Assembly (NCBI GenBank): GCA_027317645.1
Contig: DAHVQS010000001.1
Coordinates: 54,341-118,340, forward strand
DNA from: Paenalcaligenes sp021793095
Lineage (GTDB): Bacteria > Pseudomonadota > Gammaproteobacteria > Burkholderiales > Burkholderiaceae_B
Direction: 5' to 3'
Length of the DNA: 64,000 nt
Shown here: positions 24,396-33,393 of the stretch, one piece after another
Position numbering within the stretch: position 1 is the stretch's first letter
How the letters are laid out: every line of letters starts with the position of its first letter
The notes under the pieces: generated by a model
Database searches by the model: none
Seen by the model: the letters and a program-made list of their open reading frames with translations, nothing else
What the model was told of the DNA's origin: nothing
Translations under genes and position numbers: made by a program

Positions 24396-26315
24396 TTGAA
24401 CAACTCATTTTCCAAGGTGGCCATATGGATGGTCATTGCGTTGGTGCTTTTTACTGTTTTCAAACAGTTTGATGGGCGTCCAGCGGCCACTGATGCAGTA
24501 ACATACACGCAGTTTATGGATGACGCCCGTGCGGGCAAAATCACCAAGGTAGACATCCAGGGAGACACCCTGCATGTCACGCCTGAGGGGGGTCGATCCT
24601 ATACCATTACATCACCGGGTGACTTGTGGATGGTGCCCGAGTTAGTCAAATCTGGGGTTCAGGTTTCGGGTAAAGCTCGCGAAGAGCCCTCATTCCTGAC
24701 CAGCATCTTTATCTCTTGGTTCCCCATGCTATTGCTGATTGGGGTCTGGATTTTCTTCATGCGACAAATGCAAGGGGGTGGCAAAGGCGGGGCCTTTAGC
24801 TTTGGCAAGTCCCGAGCGCGCATGATTGATGAAAATAGCAACAACATTACATTTGTTGATGTGGCTGGCTGCGACGAGGCCAAAGAAGACGTCCAAGAGC
24901 TGGTTGACTTTTTGCGCGATCCTTCACGCTTTCAGCGCTTGGGGGGTCGTATTCCTCGCGGTACCCTGATGGTGGGCCCTCCCGGCACCGGTAAAACCCT
25001 CTTGGCGCGTGCCATTGCCGGCGAGGCCAAGGTGCCTTTCTTTACCATTTCCGGTTCAGACTTCGTCGAAATGTTCGTAGGGGTCGGGGCCGCCCGCGTC
25101 CGCGATATGTTCGAGCAGGCGAAAAAGCAGGCGCCATGCATTATCTTTATCGACGAAATTGACGCCGTTGGTCGCCAGCGGGGCGCTGGTTTAGGCGGCG
25201 GCAATGACGAGCGCGAACAAACACTCAACCAATTGCTGGTTGAAATGGACGGCTTTGAGAGCGGCGAGGGGGTACTCGTGATTGCTGCGACCAACCGCCC
25301 CGACGTGCTTGACCCCGCGTTGCTACGCCCTGGGCGTTTTGACCGCCAGGTTGTCGTTGGCTTGCCCGATATTCGTGGCCGCGAGCAGATCTTGCACGTG
25401 CACATGCGCAAGGTCCCCTTGGCTACAAACGTCGATGCGCATATCTTGGCGCGCGGTACCCCTGGGTTTTCAGGGGCTGACTTGGCCAACCTCGTCAACG
25501 AGGCTGCTTTGTTTGCCGCACGCCGCAATGGCCGCACTGTCGACATGCAAGACTTTGAGCAGGCCAAAGACAAGATCATCATGGGGGCTGAGCGTCGTTC
25601 CATGATCATGCCCGAGGAAGAGCGCCGCAATACCGCTTATCACGAGGCCGGTCACGCTTTGGTGGCACGCTTGTTGCCAAAAACTGATCCTGTGCACAAG
25701 GTCACGATCATTCCACGTGGGCGTGCCCTCGGGGTGACCATGCAGTTGCCTGAGACCGATCGCTACAGCATGGACAAAGAGCGCTTGCTCAACATGATTG
25801 CTGTGCTCTTTGGGGGCCGGATTGCCGAGGAAGTCTTTATGAATCAGATGACGACCGGTGCCTCTAATGACTTTGAGCGTGCAACCCAATTAGCCCGTGA
25901 TATCGTCACCCGCTACGGGATGACCGATAGCTTAGGGCCCATGGTGTACGCTGATAATGATGACGAGGTCTTCCTGGGTCGTAGTATTGGCAAAGGCAAT
26001 GCCCTGTCTGAGGACACCATGCAAAAGGTTGACCGTGAGATTCGCAGCATCATTGATGAGCAATACACCATTGCACGCAATCTCATCGAGGAAAACCGTG
26101 ACAAGATGGAGGCCATGGCACAGGCCTTGCTCGAGTGGGAGACCATCGATGCCGAGCAGATTGATGACATCATGGCCGGTCGCCCACCACGTCCTCCCAA
26201 AGACTACTCCGATAGTGGTGGGGGCAATCAAACAGATAGAACACCACCAGCAGATGGGGTAAAATCAGACGATGGTAAATCCGCAGATGACAAGCCTGCG
26301 ACCTCGCCTGTCTAA
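24396..26315 (+). CDS. ftsH: ATP-dependent zinc metalloprotease FtsH
   Basis: Membrane-anchored AAA+ protease that degrades LpxC, sigma-32 and misassembled membrane proteins. I start at TTG 24396 (MNNSFSKVAIWMVIALVLF), six bases after a perfect AGGAGG at 24384-24389; a TTG two codons earlier touches the ribosome site and is unlikely. This gives 639 residues. Two transmembrane helices (about 5-22 and 98-120) flank a small periplasmic domain. AAA motifs: GPPGTGKT (about 195), IIFIDEIDAVGRQ, the second region of homology ATNRPDVLDPALLRPGRFDRQ. The protease site is HEAGH (about 415-419), with a later zinc-ligand Asp. The hydrophilic tail is Asp/Lys-rich. Confidence 0.98.
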   Translation: MNNSFSKVAIWMVIALVLFTVFKQFDGRPAATDAVTYTQFMDDARAGKITKVDIQGDTLHVTPEGGRSYTITSPGDLWMVPELVKSGVQVSGKAREEPSFLTSIFISWFPMLLLIGVWIFFMRQMQGGGKGGAFSFGKSRARMIDENSNNITFVDVAGCDEAKEDVQELVDFLRDPSRFQRLGGRIPRGTLMVGPPGTGKTLLARAIAGEAKVPFFTISGSDFVEMFVGVGAARVRDMFEQAKKQAPCIIFIDEIDAVGRQRGAGLGGGNDEREQTLNQLLVEMDGFESGEGVLVIAATNRPDVLDPALLRPGRFDRQVVVGLPDIRGREQILHVHMRKVPLATNVDAHILARGTPGFSGADLANLVNEAALFAARRNGRTVDMQDFEQAKDKIIMGAERRSMIMPEEERRNTAYHEAGHALVARLLPKTDPVHKVTIIPRGRALGVTMQLPETDRYSMDKERLLNMIAVLFGGRIAEEVFMNQMTTGASNDFERATQLARDIVTRYGMTDSLGPMVYADNDDEVFLGRSIGKGNALSEDTMQKVDREIRSIIDEQYTIARNLIEENRDKMEAMAQALLEWETIDAEQIDDIMAGRPPRPPKDYSDSGGGNQTDRTPPADGVKSDDGKSADDKPATSPV

Positions 26316-26336
26316 ACATGTCTGTATGTAGTTTTC

Positions 26337-27179
26337 ATGAATAATAATCATTGGCTTTGCGGGCGCTTCGAGTTGTCACTCGAGCGCCCGTTACTCATGG
26401 GGATTGTTAACGTCACCCCAGATTCATTTTCCGATGGACAAAAGTACTTGGCTGCCGATCATGCCATCGCCCATGCGCGCGAGCTCGTTGCCCAAGGGGC
26501 AGATATTTTGGATATTGGGGGTGAGTCCACTCGCCCAGGCGCCGACCCTGTACCGATAGAGACCGAGCTGCAACGACTCTTGCCCGTCATTGAGGGCTTG
26601 CGCGATCTCGATATTCCTATTTCTGTGGATACCTTCAAACCCGAGGTCATGCGTGCCGTACTGGACGCCGGGGCAGATATTATTAATGATATTAGCGGCT
26701 TCAGGACAGCGGCTTCCCGCGAGGCTGTGGCCCAGAGTCGTTGTGGCTTGTGTATCATGCATATGCAGGGCGAGCCACGCACCATGCAACAAAACCCGGT
26801 TTATGATGATCTCAAGGCCGAGGTGCGTGCCTTTTTATATGCACAAGTGCAGGCGCTACGCGCCTTAGGGGTCAGTGACCAACGCATGATGCTGGACCCA
26901 GGCTTGGGCTTTGGTAAAACCATTCAACATAACTACACCTTGCTACGTGATTTTAATGATCTAGACATCGATGGTTTGCCTTGGCTAATCGCTCTGTCCC
27001 GCAAGGGGATGATTGGCCAGGTGACAGGTCGTCCGGTGGATGAGCGGTTGGCGGGCAGTATTGCGGGTATGCTCGCCGCCGTGGCTCGTGGTGCCGCGGT
27101 CGTGCGGATGCACGATGTGGCGGCCTCGCGCGATGCATTGGATGTTTGGTTTGCAACTCAGGATCCTTCTATATTATGA
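26337..27179 (+). CDS. folP: Dihydropteroate synthase
   Basis: Joins p-aminobenzoate to the pterin pyrophosphate in folate synthesis; the target of sulfonamides. The 280 residues carry the first signature GIVNVTPDSFSDG (about 22-34) and the second GADILDIGGESTRPGA (about 54-69), then SVDTFKPEVMRA and DPGLGFGKT, and close with the SRKGMIG and RMHDVA motifs. No strong ribosome site precedes the ATG, 21 bases after ftsH. Its stop codon overlaps the glmM start (ATGA at 27176). The ftsH-folP-glmM order is conserved in proteobacteria. Confidence 0.97.
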   Translation: MNNNHWLCGRFELSLERPLLMGIVNVTPDSFSDGQKYLAADHAIAHARELVAQGADILDIGGESTRPGADPVPIETELQRLLPVIEGLRDLDIPISVDTFKPEVMRAVLDAGADIINDISGFRTAASREAVAQSRCGLCIMHMQGEPRTMQQNPVYDDLKAEVRAFLYAQVQALRALGVSDQRMMLDPGLGFGKTIQHNYTLLRDFNDLDIDGLPWLIALSRKGMIGQVTGRPVDERLAGSIAGMLAAVARGAAVVRMHDVAASRDALDVWFATQDPSIL

Positions 27180-28519
27180 CGACAAAAAAATACTTCGGCA
27201 CGGACGGTATCCGTGGTGTTGTGGGGGGGCAGCTGATAAATGCTGAGTTTGCCCTGCGTTTAGGCTATGCTGCCGGTGTGGTACTGGCACAAAAGCAGCA
27301 CACCACCGCACGCCCTACGGTGGTGATTGGCAAAGACACGCGGATTTCCGGCTATATGCTCGAGTCTGCGCTTGAGGCAGGCTTATCAGCTGCTGGCGTT
27401 GATGTCTTGCTGGCAGGCCCAGTGCCTACACCCGCGGTCGCCTATTTGACGCGCACACTACGCTTGAGTGCCGGTATTGTCATTAGCGCATCGCATAACC
27501 CCTATTACGATAACGGCATCAAGTTTTTCTCAGCTCAAGGGATGAAGCTGCCTGATGAGGTCGAGCTTGCCATCGAGCGCCACTTAGACGAGCCCATTGG
27601 CTGCGTGTCTTCTGACAAATTGGGGCGTGCCTCGCGGATTAATGATGCTGCGGGTCGGTATATTGAGTTTTGTAAAAGCACCTTCCCCAATGACCTCAAC
27701 CTCTCAGGCTTTAAAATTGTCGTGGATGCCGCACATGGGGCTGCCTATCATATTGCGCCGTATGTCTTTCGTGAGTTGGGTGCTGAGGTGGTCGAGATTG
27801 GTTGCTCGCCCGACGGGTTTAATATCAATGAGGGGGTAGGTGCCTTGCACCCGCAGCACTTACTATCCGTTGTGCAGAAATACAGCGCTGATCTAGGGAT
27901 TGCTTTGGATGGTGATGCGGATCGCTTGCAGATGGTCGATCGGGCTGGCCGTGTTTATAACGGCGATGAATTGCTCTACATGATCGTACGCGATCGTATG
28001 CTCAGTCAAAAAGTACCCGGAGTGGTCGGCACCCTGATGTCCAACTTGGGACTCGAACGCAAGCTCAATGAGCTGGGGGTAGATTTTGTGCGTGCCCAGG
28101 TAGGCGACCGTTACGTGCTCGAGCAACTGCGTCAACGGGGCTGGCATTACGGGGGCGAGAGCTCTGGGCATATTTTATGCCTGGACAACCATACCACCGG
28201 GGACGGCATTATCGCCGCATTACAAATTCTCACTTCGCTCCGCCACCATGATTGCAGTTTGGCCGAGTTGACTGCTGATCTGACCATGTATCCCCAGCAT
28301 ATGGAAAATGTGAGTTGGGAGCGCGGACGCGATTGGACCACGCATGAACCCCTTGTACGTGCAAAAGAGCAGGTGGAGGCTCAGCTCGGTCAGAGCGGCC
28401 GTGTGCTGATTCGCCCATCCGGCACCGAACCTAAACTGCGCATCATGGTCGAGGCCGCGAATACAGATTTGCTGAAAGAGGCGATGCACACACTTTTAGA
28501 AGCGACCAATAAAATGTAA
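27176..28519 (+). CDS. glmM: Phosphoglucosamine mutase GlmM
   Basis: Converts glucosamine-6-phosphate to glucosamine-1-phosphate for UDP-GlcNAc, peptidoglycan and LPS. From the ATG at 27176 the protein is 447 residues, starting MTTKKYFGTDGIRG. The phosphoserine loop SASHNPYYDNG places the active Ser at about 106. The metal-binding DGDADRL (about 245-251), the sugar-binding GGESSGH and the phosphate-binding RPSGTEPKLR are all present. Overlapping ATGA with folP suggests translational coupling. Confidence 0.97.
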   Translation: MTTKKYFGTDGIRGVVGGQLINAEFALRLGYAAGVVLAQKQHTTARPTVVIGKDTRISGYMLESALEAGLSAAGVDVLLAGPVPTPAVAYLTRTLRLSAGIVISASHNPYYDNGIKFFSAQGMKLPDEVELAIERHLDEPIGCVSSDKLGRASRINDAAGRYIEFCKSTFPNDLNLSGFKIVVDAAHGAAYHIAPYVFRELGAEVVEIGCSPDGFNINEGVGALHPQHLLSVVQKYSADLGIALDGDADRLQMVDRAGRVYNGDELLYMIVRDRMLSQKVPGVVGTLMSNLGLERKLNELGVDFVRAQVGDRYVLEQLRQRGWHYGGESSGHILCLDNHTTGDGIIAALQILTSLRHHDCSLAELTADLTMYPQHMENVSWERGRDWTTHEPLVRAKEQVEAQLGQSGRVLIRPSGTEPKLRIMVEAANTDLLKEAMHTLLEATNKM

Positions 28520-28580
28520 TATGAGAACAAGGGCTTATTAGCTTGCGCTGTGCAAAAGCAGAATAACAGGGGTTTATGCC

Positions 28581-29363
28581 ATGCTCGAATTAGCACCATC
28601 TCGTTTTGCCAATTTACGTAGTGAGGCGTTATGGCAAGACGATGGCAAGGATGGCTTGCAACTACGTCTGGCTGCGACTGCTGCCGATTTACAGGCAGTA
28701 CAACGGCTACGTTATGAAATTTTTACCGAAGAACTGCATGCGGTATTTCCGGATGCCGAGCAGGGGTTGGATAGCGACCATTTCGACAGCTGGTGCGAGC
28801 ACTTCATGGTGGTCGATAGACACACCGACCAGGTGGTGGGCACTTACCGATTATTGACCCCCGAAAATGCCGTCGCTGCCGGGGGTTATTACTCTGAACA
28901 AGAGTTTGACCTAGGGCCCTTGCAAGATATTCGCCCGAGTCTGGTTGAGGTCGGGCGTTCGTGTATTCATGCCAATTACCGTACCGGCCGTGTGATCATG
29001 CTCTTATGGTCAGGCATTGCGGCGCTCATGCGGGTAGGTGGCTACCGCTATCTGTTGGGGTGTGCCAGCGTGAGTCTGCGCGATGATGGCGTGACGGCAG
29101 CCGAGGTGTGGCGATGCGCCCAGGAAAGCATGGCCAACAATACGCATATGCCTCAATTACAGCCCATTCATCATTATCCAGTGGAAAAGCTCAACAGTAC
29201 GTTGCCAGCGCGCATACCGCCCCTCATCAAGGGTTACCTCAATCTAGGGGCCATCATTTGTGGTGCGCCTGCCTGGGATCCTGATTTTAATACCGCCGAT
29301 TTTCCGATTTTGCTTGATTTAGAGCAGCTAGACGCACGCTACCGCAAGCATTTCAATCTCTGA
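28581..29363 (+). CDS. olsB: OlsB-like L-ornithine N(alpha)-acyltransferase (GNAT)
   Basis: First enzyme of ornithine-lipid synthesis, attaching a 3-hydroxyacyl chain to the ornithine alpha-amino group to make lyso-ornithine lipid. The 260 residues match the N-acyltransferase family by recalled motifs: LRYEIFTEELHAVFPD near residue 47, DHFDSWCEHFMVVD, VVGTYRLL, VEVGRSCIHANYRTG with the acyl-donor site, and the late PPLIKGYLNLGAIICGAPAWD. AGGGG lies upstream of the ATG. No olsA is in the window. It lies between glmM and the Pho-box promoter of pstS, so it has a phosphate-related neighbour, but its own upstream gap shows no Pho box. Confidence 0.8.
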   Translation: MLELAPSRFANLRSEALWQDDGKDGLQLRLAATAADLQAVQRLRYEIFTEELHAVFPDAEQGLDSDHFDSWCEHFMVVDRHTDQVVGTYRLLTPENAVAAGGYYSEQEFDLGPLQDIRPSLVEVGRSCIHANYRTGRVIMLLWSGIAALMRVGGYRYLLGCASVSLRDDGVTAAEVWRCAQESMANNTHMPQLQPIHHYPVEKLNSTLPARIPPLIKGYLNLGAIICGAPAWDPDFNTADFPILLDLEQLDARYRKHFNL

Positions 29364-29419
29364 CTCTTTGCGCACTGTTTATTTCCGTTGATCGATTGAA
29401 TGCGGCGGTTGTGTTCTTG

Positions 29420-29450
29420 TTGTCATCATAGTGTCATATTAATTTAATAC
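29420..29450 (+). promoter_or_regulatory. Pho box and promoter of pstS
   Basis: TTGTCATCATAGTGTCAT at 29420-29437 gives two 7-base half sites (TTGTCAT and GTGTCAT) spaced 11 bases apart, the PhoB-binding pattern in which the Pho box replaces the -35. A possible -10 (TAATAC, 29445-29450) follows. It lies about 70 bases before pstS, so the operon is likely induced by phosphate starvation through PhoB. Confidence 0.75.
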
Positions 29451-29507
29451 TCTATAGGCACCGAGACTTTCATACACTGCCAGTCATTGGCCGTGAACAA
29501 TCTGTTT

Positions 29508-30551
29508 ATGCGTATCCAATCTTATATCAATACGGTGCTGGGGGGGTTGCTACTCATAGCGACAACCGCGATCCACGCAGTTAATATTACTGGTGCTGGG
29601 GCATCATTGCCGTATCCTGTATACGCCAAATGGGCAGCAGAGTACCACCAAGCAACCCACAAGCAGGTCAATTATCAGTCCATTGGTTCTGGGGGCGGGC
29701 AACAGCAAATTATTGTCGGTACCGTAGCTTTCGGGGCGACGGACGATCCGATGTCTGCGCAGATGCTCGAGGACGAAGATTTATTGCAATTTCCTGCTGT
29801 CATCGGGGGCATTGTGCCCGTCGTCAATTTACCCGGTGTGGGGCCGGGTGAACTACGGCTGACGGGGCCACTGTTAGCCGATATTTATTTGGGCAAGATT
29901 ACCCGCTGGGATGACCCCGCCATTCAAGAGATTAATCCAGATTTGGACTTGCCAGCGCGTAGTATTGTGGTTGTCCATCGTTCAGATGGTTCCGGGACAA
30001 CTTTTAATTGGACAAATTATTTAGCCCAAGTGTCCCCTCAATGGCAAGCCCAGGTGGGGGTGGGCAAGGCCGTGAAATGGCCCCTTGGCCAAGGCGGTAA
30101 AGGCAACGAGGGGGTGGCTGCGTATGTGCGCCAATTAAATTATTCCATTGGTTATCTTGAGTATGCCTATGCCATTCAAAATGAACTGTCCTGGACTCAG
30201 CTGGAAAACAGAGAAGGGCATTTCGTGGAACCAGGTGATCACAGCTTTACCGCTGCTGCCTTAGAGGCTGATTGGGCAGGGACACCAGGTTTTGGGGTGG
30301 TTTTAACACATGTGCAAGGGGAAGATTCCTGGCCCATCACTGCAGCTACATTTATTTTGATTAAAAAAAATCAAAGACATCCAGAGCGCGGCAAGGCGGC
30401 CTTATCATTTTTCGATTGGGCATTTCGCCAGGGGCGTCAGACCGCGTTGGATTTACATTATGTGCCGCTGCCTAACCCTTTAATTGATGCGATAGAGGAC
30501 AGCTGGAAAAATGAGCTGCGTTCTACATCAGGGGCTGCTTTGTGGCCTTGA
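29508..30551 (+). CDS. pstS: Periplasmic phosphate-binding protein PstS
   Basis: High-affinity phosphate receptor of the Pst ABC importer. I prefer the ATG at 29508 (MRIQSYINTVLGGLLLIATT), which gives a neat signal peptide ending near AIHA; in-frame TTG (29487) and GTG (29493) starts would only add a few residues, and none has a clear ribosome site. Phosphate-binding segments are present: ITGAGASLPYPVYAKWA, YQSIGSGGGQQQI, FGATDDPMS and VHRSDGSGTTFNWTNYL. About 347 residues, the normal length. First gene of pstSCAB, under a Pho box. Confidence 0.96.
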   Translation: MRIQSYINTVLGGLLLIATTAIHAVNITGAGASLPYPVYAKWAAEYHQATHKQVNYQSIGSGGGQQQIIVGTVAFGATDDPMSAQMLEDEDLLQFPAVIGGIVPVVNLPGVGPGELRLTGPLLADIYLGKITRWDDPAIQEINPDLDLPARSIVVVHRSDGSGTTFNWTNYLAQVSPQWQAQVGVGKAVKWPLGQGGKGNEGVAAYVRQLNYSIGYLEYAYAIQNELSWTQLENREGHFVEPGDHSFTAAALEADWAGTPGFGVVLTHVQGEDSWPITAATFILIKKNQRHPERGKAALSFFDWAFRQGRQTALDLHYVPLPNPLIDAIEDSWKNELRSTSGAALWP

Positions 30552-30581
30552 TTTTAATGATGCTATCCAGCGTGGGTGCAA

Positions 30582-31520
30582 ATGAAGCCTAGTCAAAACG
30601 TATTTTTGGATTTTTTGTTTAAGAACATCACACGGGCCTTTGCCGTTTTTGTGTTCTTATTGCTGTTGGCCATCATCGTTGCGTTATTTTATGAAAGCCG
30701 CGACGCGATATCCGCATTTGGGCTATCCTTTCTATGGACCAACGAATGGGACCCGGTCAATCATCGCTATGGCGCCTTAGTGCCTGTGGTGGGCACGTTG
30801 TTGACCTCTTTGATCGCGCTGCTGATCGCTGTGCCGGCCTCATTTGGCATCGCTATGTTTTTAACCGAGTTAGCCCCGGTTTGGCTACGCCGCCCGCTTG
30901 GCATTGCCATCGAGATGCTGGCAGCTATCCCCTCTATTATCTACGGTATGTGGGGGCTATTTGTTTTTGTCCCCCTCTTTCAACGTTTTGTGCAGCCTTA
31001 TCTGATTGATTGGTTTGCTGGCATTCCCGTTCTAGATGCGGTCTTTGCGGGTCCTCCTTTTGGCATTGGCTTATTTACCGCAGGATTGATCCTGTCGATC
31101 ATGATTACGCCTTTCATTACGGCTGTGATGCGCGATGTGTTTGAGGCGGTGCCGCCAATGCTCAAAGAGTCCGCCTATGGGCTAGGCAGTACGACTTGGG
31201 AGGTGATGTGGAAGGTGGTCTTACCATTTACACGTAATGGGGTCATCGGGGGCATTATGCTTGGTTTGGGTCGCGCTTTGGGCGAAACGATGGCCGTCAC
31301 CTTTGTGATTGGTAACGCCTTTCAATTGCCAGCTTCTTTGTTTTCACCCTCTAACTCCATTGCTTCTGCCTTGGCAAATGAATTTAATGAGGCGGGTGGC
31401 TTGCAAAAAGCTGCACTTTTAGAGCTTGGCTTAATTCTGTTTTTAATTACTGCTGTGGTTTTAGCTTTGTCCAAGCTTTTGATTATGCGCTTGGCCAAGC
31501 AAGAAGGCATCAAGGTATAA
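30582..31520 (+). CDS. pstC: Phosphate ABC transporter permease PstC
   Basis: One of the two membrane subunits of the phosphate importer. I use the ATG at 30582 (MKPSQNVFLDFLFKNITR), with GTGGG five to six bases ahead; a GTG two codons earlier is possible. The 312 residues form six transmembrane helices. Typical stretches are FLTELAPVWLRRPLGIAIEMLAAIPS, IIYGMWGLFVFVP, and the ATPase-contact loop KESAYGLGSTTWEV, followed by GLGRALGETMAVTFVIGN. It follows pstS after 30 bases. Confidence 0.97.
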   Translation: MKPSQNVFLDFLFKNITRAFAVFVFLLLLAIIVALFYESRDAISAFGLSFLWTNEWDPVNHRYGALVPVVGTLLTSLIALLIAVPASFGIAMFLTELAPVWLRRPLGIAIEMLAAIPSIIYGMWGLFVFVPLFQRFVQPYLIDWFAGIPVLDAVFAGPPFGIGLFTAGLILSIMITPFITAVMRDVFEAVPPMLKESAYGLGSTTWEVMWKVVLPFTRNGVIGGIMLGLGRALGETMAVTFVIGNAFQLPASLFSPSNSIASALANEFNEAGGLQKAALLELGLILFLITAVVLALSKLLIMRLAKQEGIKV

Positions 31521-31533
31521 AGCGGGGATACTT

Positions 31534-32400
31534 ATGCGTACCACCCAAACTCACACCATTCAGCTCACCAACCCGATTTATAGACGTCGGCAACGATTAA
31601 ACAAAATGATGTTGCTGATTGCCGCTCTGGCCGTGCTCTTTGGGTTGTTTTGGCTGTTTTGGATTATTTTGACTTTGCTCTACAAGGGCGCCGCTGCGGT
31701 GTCTTGGTCACTGTTCACGGAAACCACGCCACCACCAGGCGCGGCGGGAGGGCTTTTAAATGCCATCTTGGGCAGCCTCATGATGTCAGGGGTGGGCACC
31801 CTGTTGGGCACTCCCATAGGGATTCTCGCAGGCACTTATTTGGCGGAATACGGCAATCGCGGCTGGCTGGCTCCCACCACACGATTTTTGAATGACGTAC
31901 TGTTATCAGCCCCGTCCATAGTGATTGGCTTATTTATTTATACCGTGTATGTGGTACAGATTGGCCACCATTCAGGGTGGGCGGGGGCCTTTGCCCTAGG
32001 CATTATCGTCATCCCTGTTGTGGTGCGCTCCACGGATAATATGTTGCTGTTGGTGCCCAATAGCCTGCGTGAGGCTGCTGCTGCACTGGGCTGCCCGCAA
32101 TGGCGAATTATCACCATGATCTGCTATCGGGCCGCGCGCTCAGGCATTATCACAGGTGCTTTGCTGGCCATTGCGCGCATAGCAGGTGAGACCGCCCCAT
32201 TATTATTTACTGCGTTGAATAATCAGTTTTTAACCCTCAACATGAATGAGCCCATGGCCAACTTGCCAGTGGTGATTTTTCAGTTTGCCGCCAGCCCCTT
32301 TAAGGACTGGAACCATCTGGCATGGGCCGGAGCGGCATTGATTACCTTGTTTGTTTTATTGCTCAATATCCTTGCGCGCGTTTGGTTTCGAAAGAAATAA
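31534..32400 (+). CDS. pstA: Phosphate ABC transporter permease PstA
   Basis: Second membrane subunit of the phosphate importer, 288 residues with six transmembrane helices after a hydrophilic N-terminal 28 residues. PstA marks include GGLLNAILGSLMMSGVGTLLG, GTYLAEYGNRGWLAP, LLSAPSIVIGLFIYT and the coupling segment LREAAAALGCPQWRI, then ARIAGETAPLLFTAL. It lies 13 bases after pstC with GCGGGGAT as a ribosome site. Confidence 0.97.
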   Translation: MRTTQTHTIQLTNPIYRRRQRLNKMMLLIAALAVLFGLFWLFWIILTLLYKGAAAVSWSLFTETTPPPGAAGGLLNAILGSLMMSGVGTLLGTPIGILAGTYLAEYGNRGWLAPTTRFLNDVLLSAPSIVIGLFIYTVYVVQIGHHSGWAGAFALGIIVIPVVVRSTDNMLLLVPNSLREAAAALGCPQWRIITMICYRAARSGIITGALLAIARIAGETAPLLFTALNNQFLTLNMNEPMANLPVVIFQFAASPFKDWNHLAWAGAALITLFVLLLNILARVWFRKK

Positions 32401-32445
32401 AAATAGGTTCAGCACCCGCACCCACCAGTTTTTAAGGTAAAGAAG

Positions 32446-33252
32446 ATGAGTTATTCAATTCAAGAACAGCACGGTTCGAGTCCTTTAGAGGGTCCAGAGA
32501 ATGCAAAAATTGAGGTTAAGGATCTCAATTTTTACTACGGTCAATTCCATGCGCTCAAAAATATTAATATGTTTATCAAAGAGAACAAGGTCACCGCATT
32601 TATTGGCCCATCGGGCTGCGGCAAGTCGACCTTGTTGCGGACTTTGAATCGTATGTTTGAGCTCTATCCGGGGCAACGAGCCGAGGGGCAAATCTTGCTC
32701 GACGGTGAAGATCTGTTGACCTCTAAATTGGATATTTCACTGATTCGCGCCAAGGTGGGGATGGTATTCCAAAAACCGACGCCATTTCCCATGAGTATTT
32801 ATGACAATATTGCTTTTGGGGTGCGCTTATTTGAGCGCCTGAGCAAGGGTGAAATGGACGAAAGGGTAGAGTGGGCATTGACCAAGGCGGCGTTGTGGAA
32901 TGAGGTCAAAGATAAATTGCACCAAAGCGGTAATGGTTTATCAGGAGGGCAGCAGCAGCGGTTGTGCATCGCCAGAGGAATTGCGATTAAACCCGAGGTG
33001 CTCTTGCTGGATGAACCCTGCTCGGCCTTGGACCCCATCTCAACGGCCAAGATTGAAGAGCTCATCGCAGAGCTCAAGAGCGATTATACCGTGGTGATTG
33101 TGACCCATAATATGCAACAAGCGGCCCGCTGCTCGGATTACACTGCATATATGTATTTGGGTGAGCTCATTGAGTTTGGCAAGACAGACCAAATATTTGT
33201 AAACCCAGGTCGCAAGGAAACCGAAGACTATATTACGGGTCGTTTTGGTTAA
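32446..33252 (+). CDS. pstB: Phosphate ABC transporter ATP-binding protein PstB
   Basis: Cytoplasmic ATPase powering phosphate import, 268 residues. Walker A GPSGCGKST (about 50-58), Q-loop MVFQKPTPFPMSIYDN (characteristic of PstB), ABC signature LSGGQQQRL, Walker B VLLLDEPCSALDP and the switch His in VTHNMQQAAR are all visible. The N-terminus has a short extra hydrophilic lead. It closes the pst block; phoU, often next, is absent here. Confidence 0.98.
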   Translation: MSYSIQEQHGSSPLEGPENAKIEVKDLNFYYGQFHALKNINMFIKENKVTAFIGPSGCGKSTLLRTLNRMFELYPGQRAEGQILLDGEDLLTSKLDISLIRAKVGMVFQKPTPFPMSIYDNIAFGVRLFERLSKGEMDERVEWALTKAALWNEVKDKLHQSGNGLSGGQQQRLCIARGIAIKPEVLLLDEPCSALDPISTAKIEELIAELKSDYTVVIVTHNMQQAARCSDYTAYMYLGELIEFGKTDQIFVNPGRKETEDYITGRFG

Positions 33253-33393
33253 TTTCGCTGACTGTTCGTTGCGCGCTCTTTGGTTGATCACACGGTAGAA
33301 GGCAGCAAATGAATGTATCATAGATAGGATAAACATCCATGCATTCATTACCTGCTAAAAATATAGATAACGCAGAAAATTTAGGAGCCGTGC

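Noticed and set aside
24932..25630. Long antisense frames inside ftsH (232 codons) and across accA/tilS (57394-58080, 228 codons)
   Set aside because: They lie opposite strong, full-length conserved genes and arise from codon bias on the coding strand.
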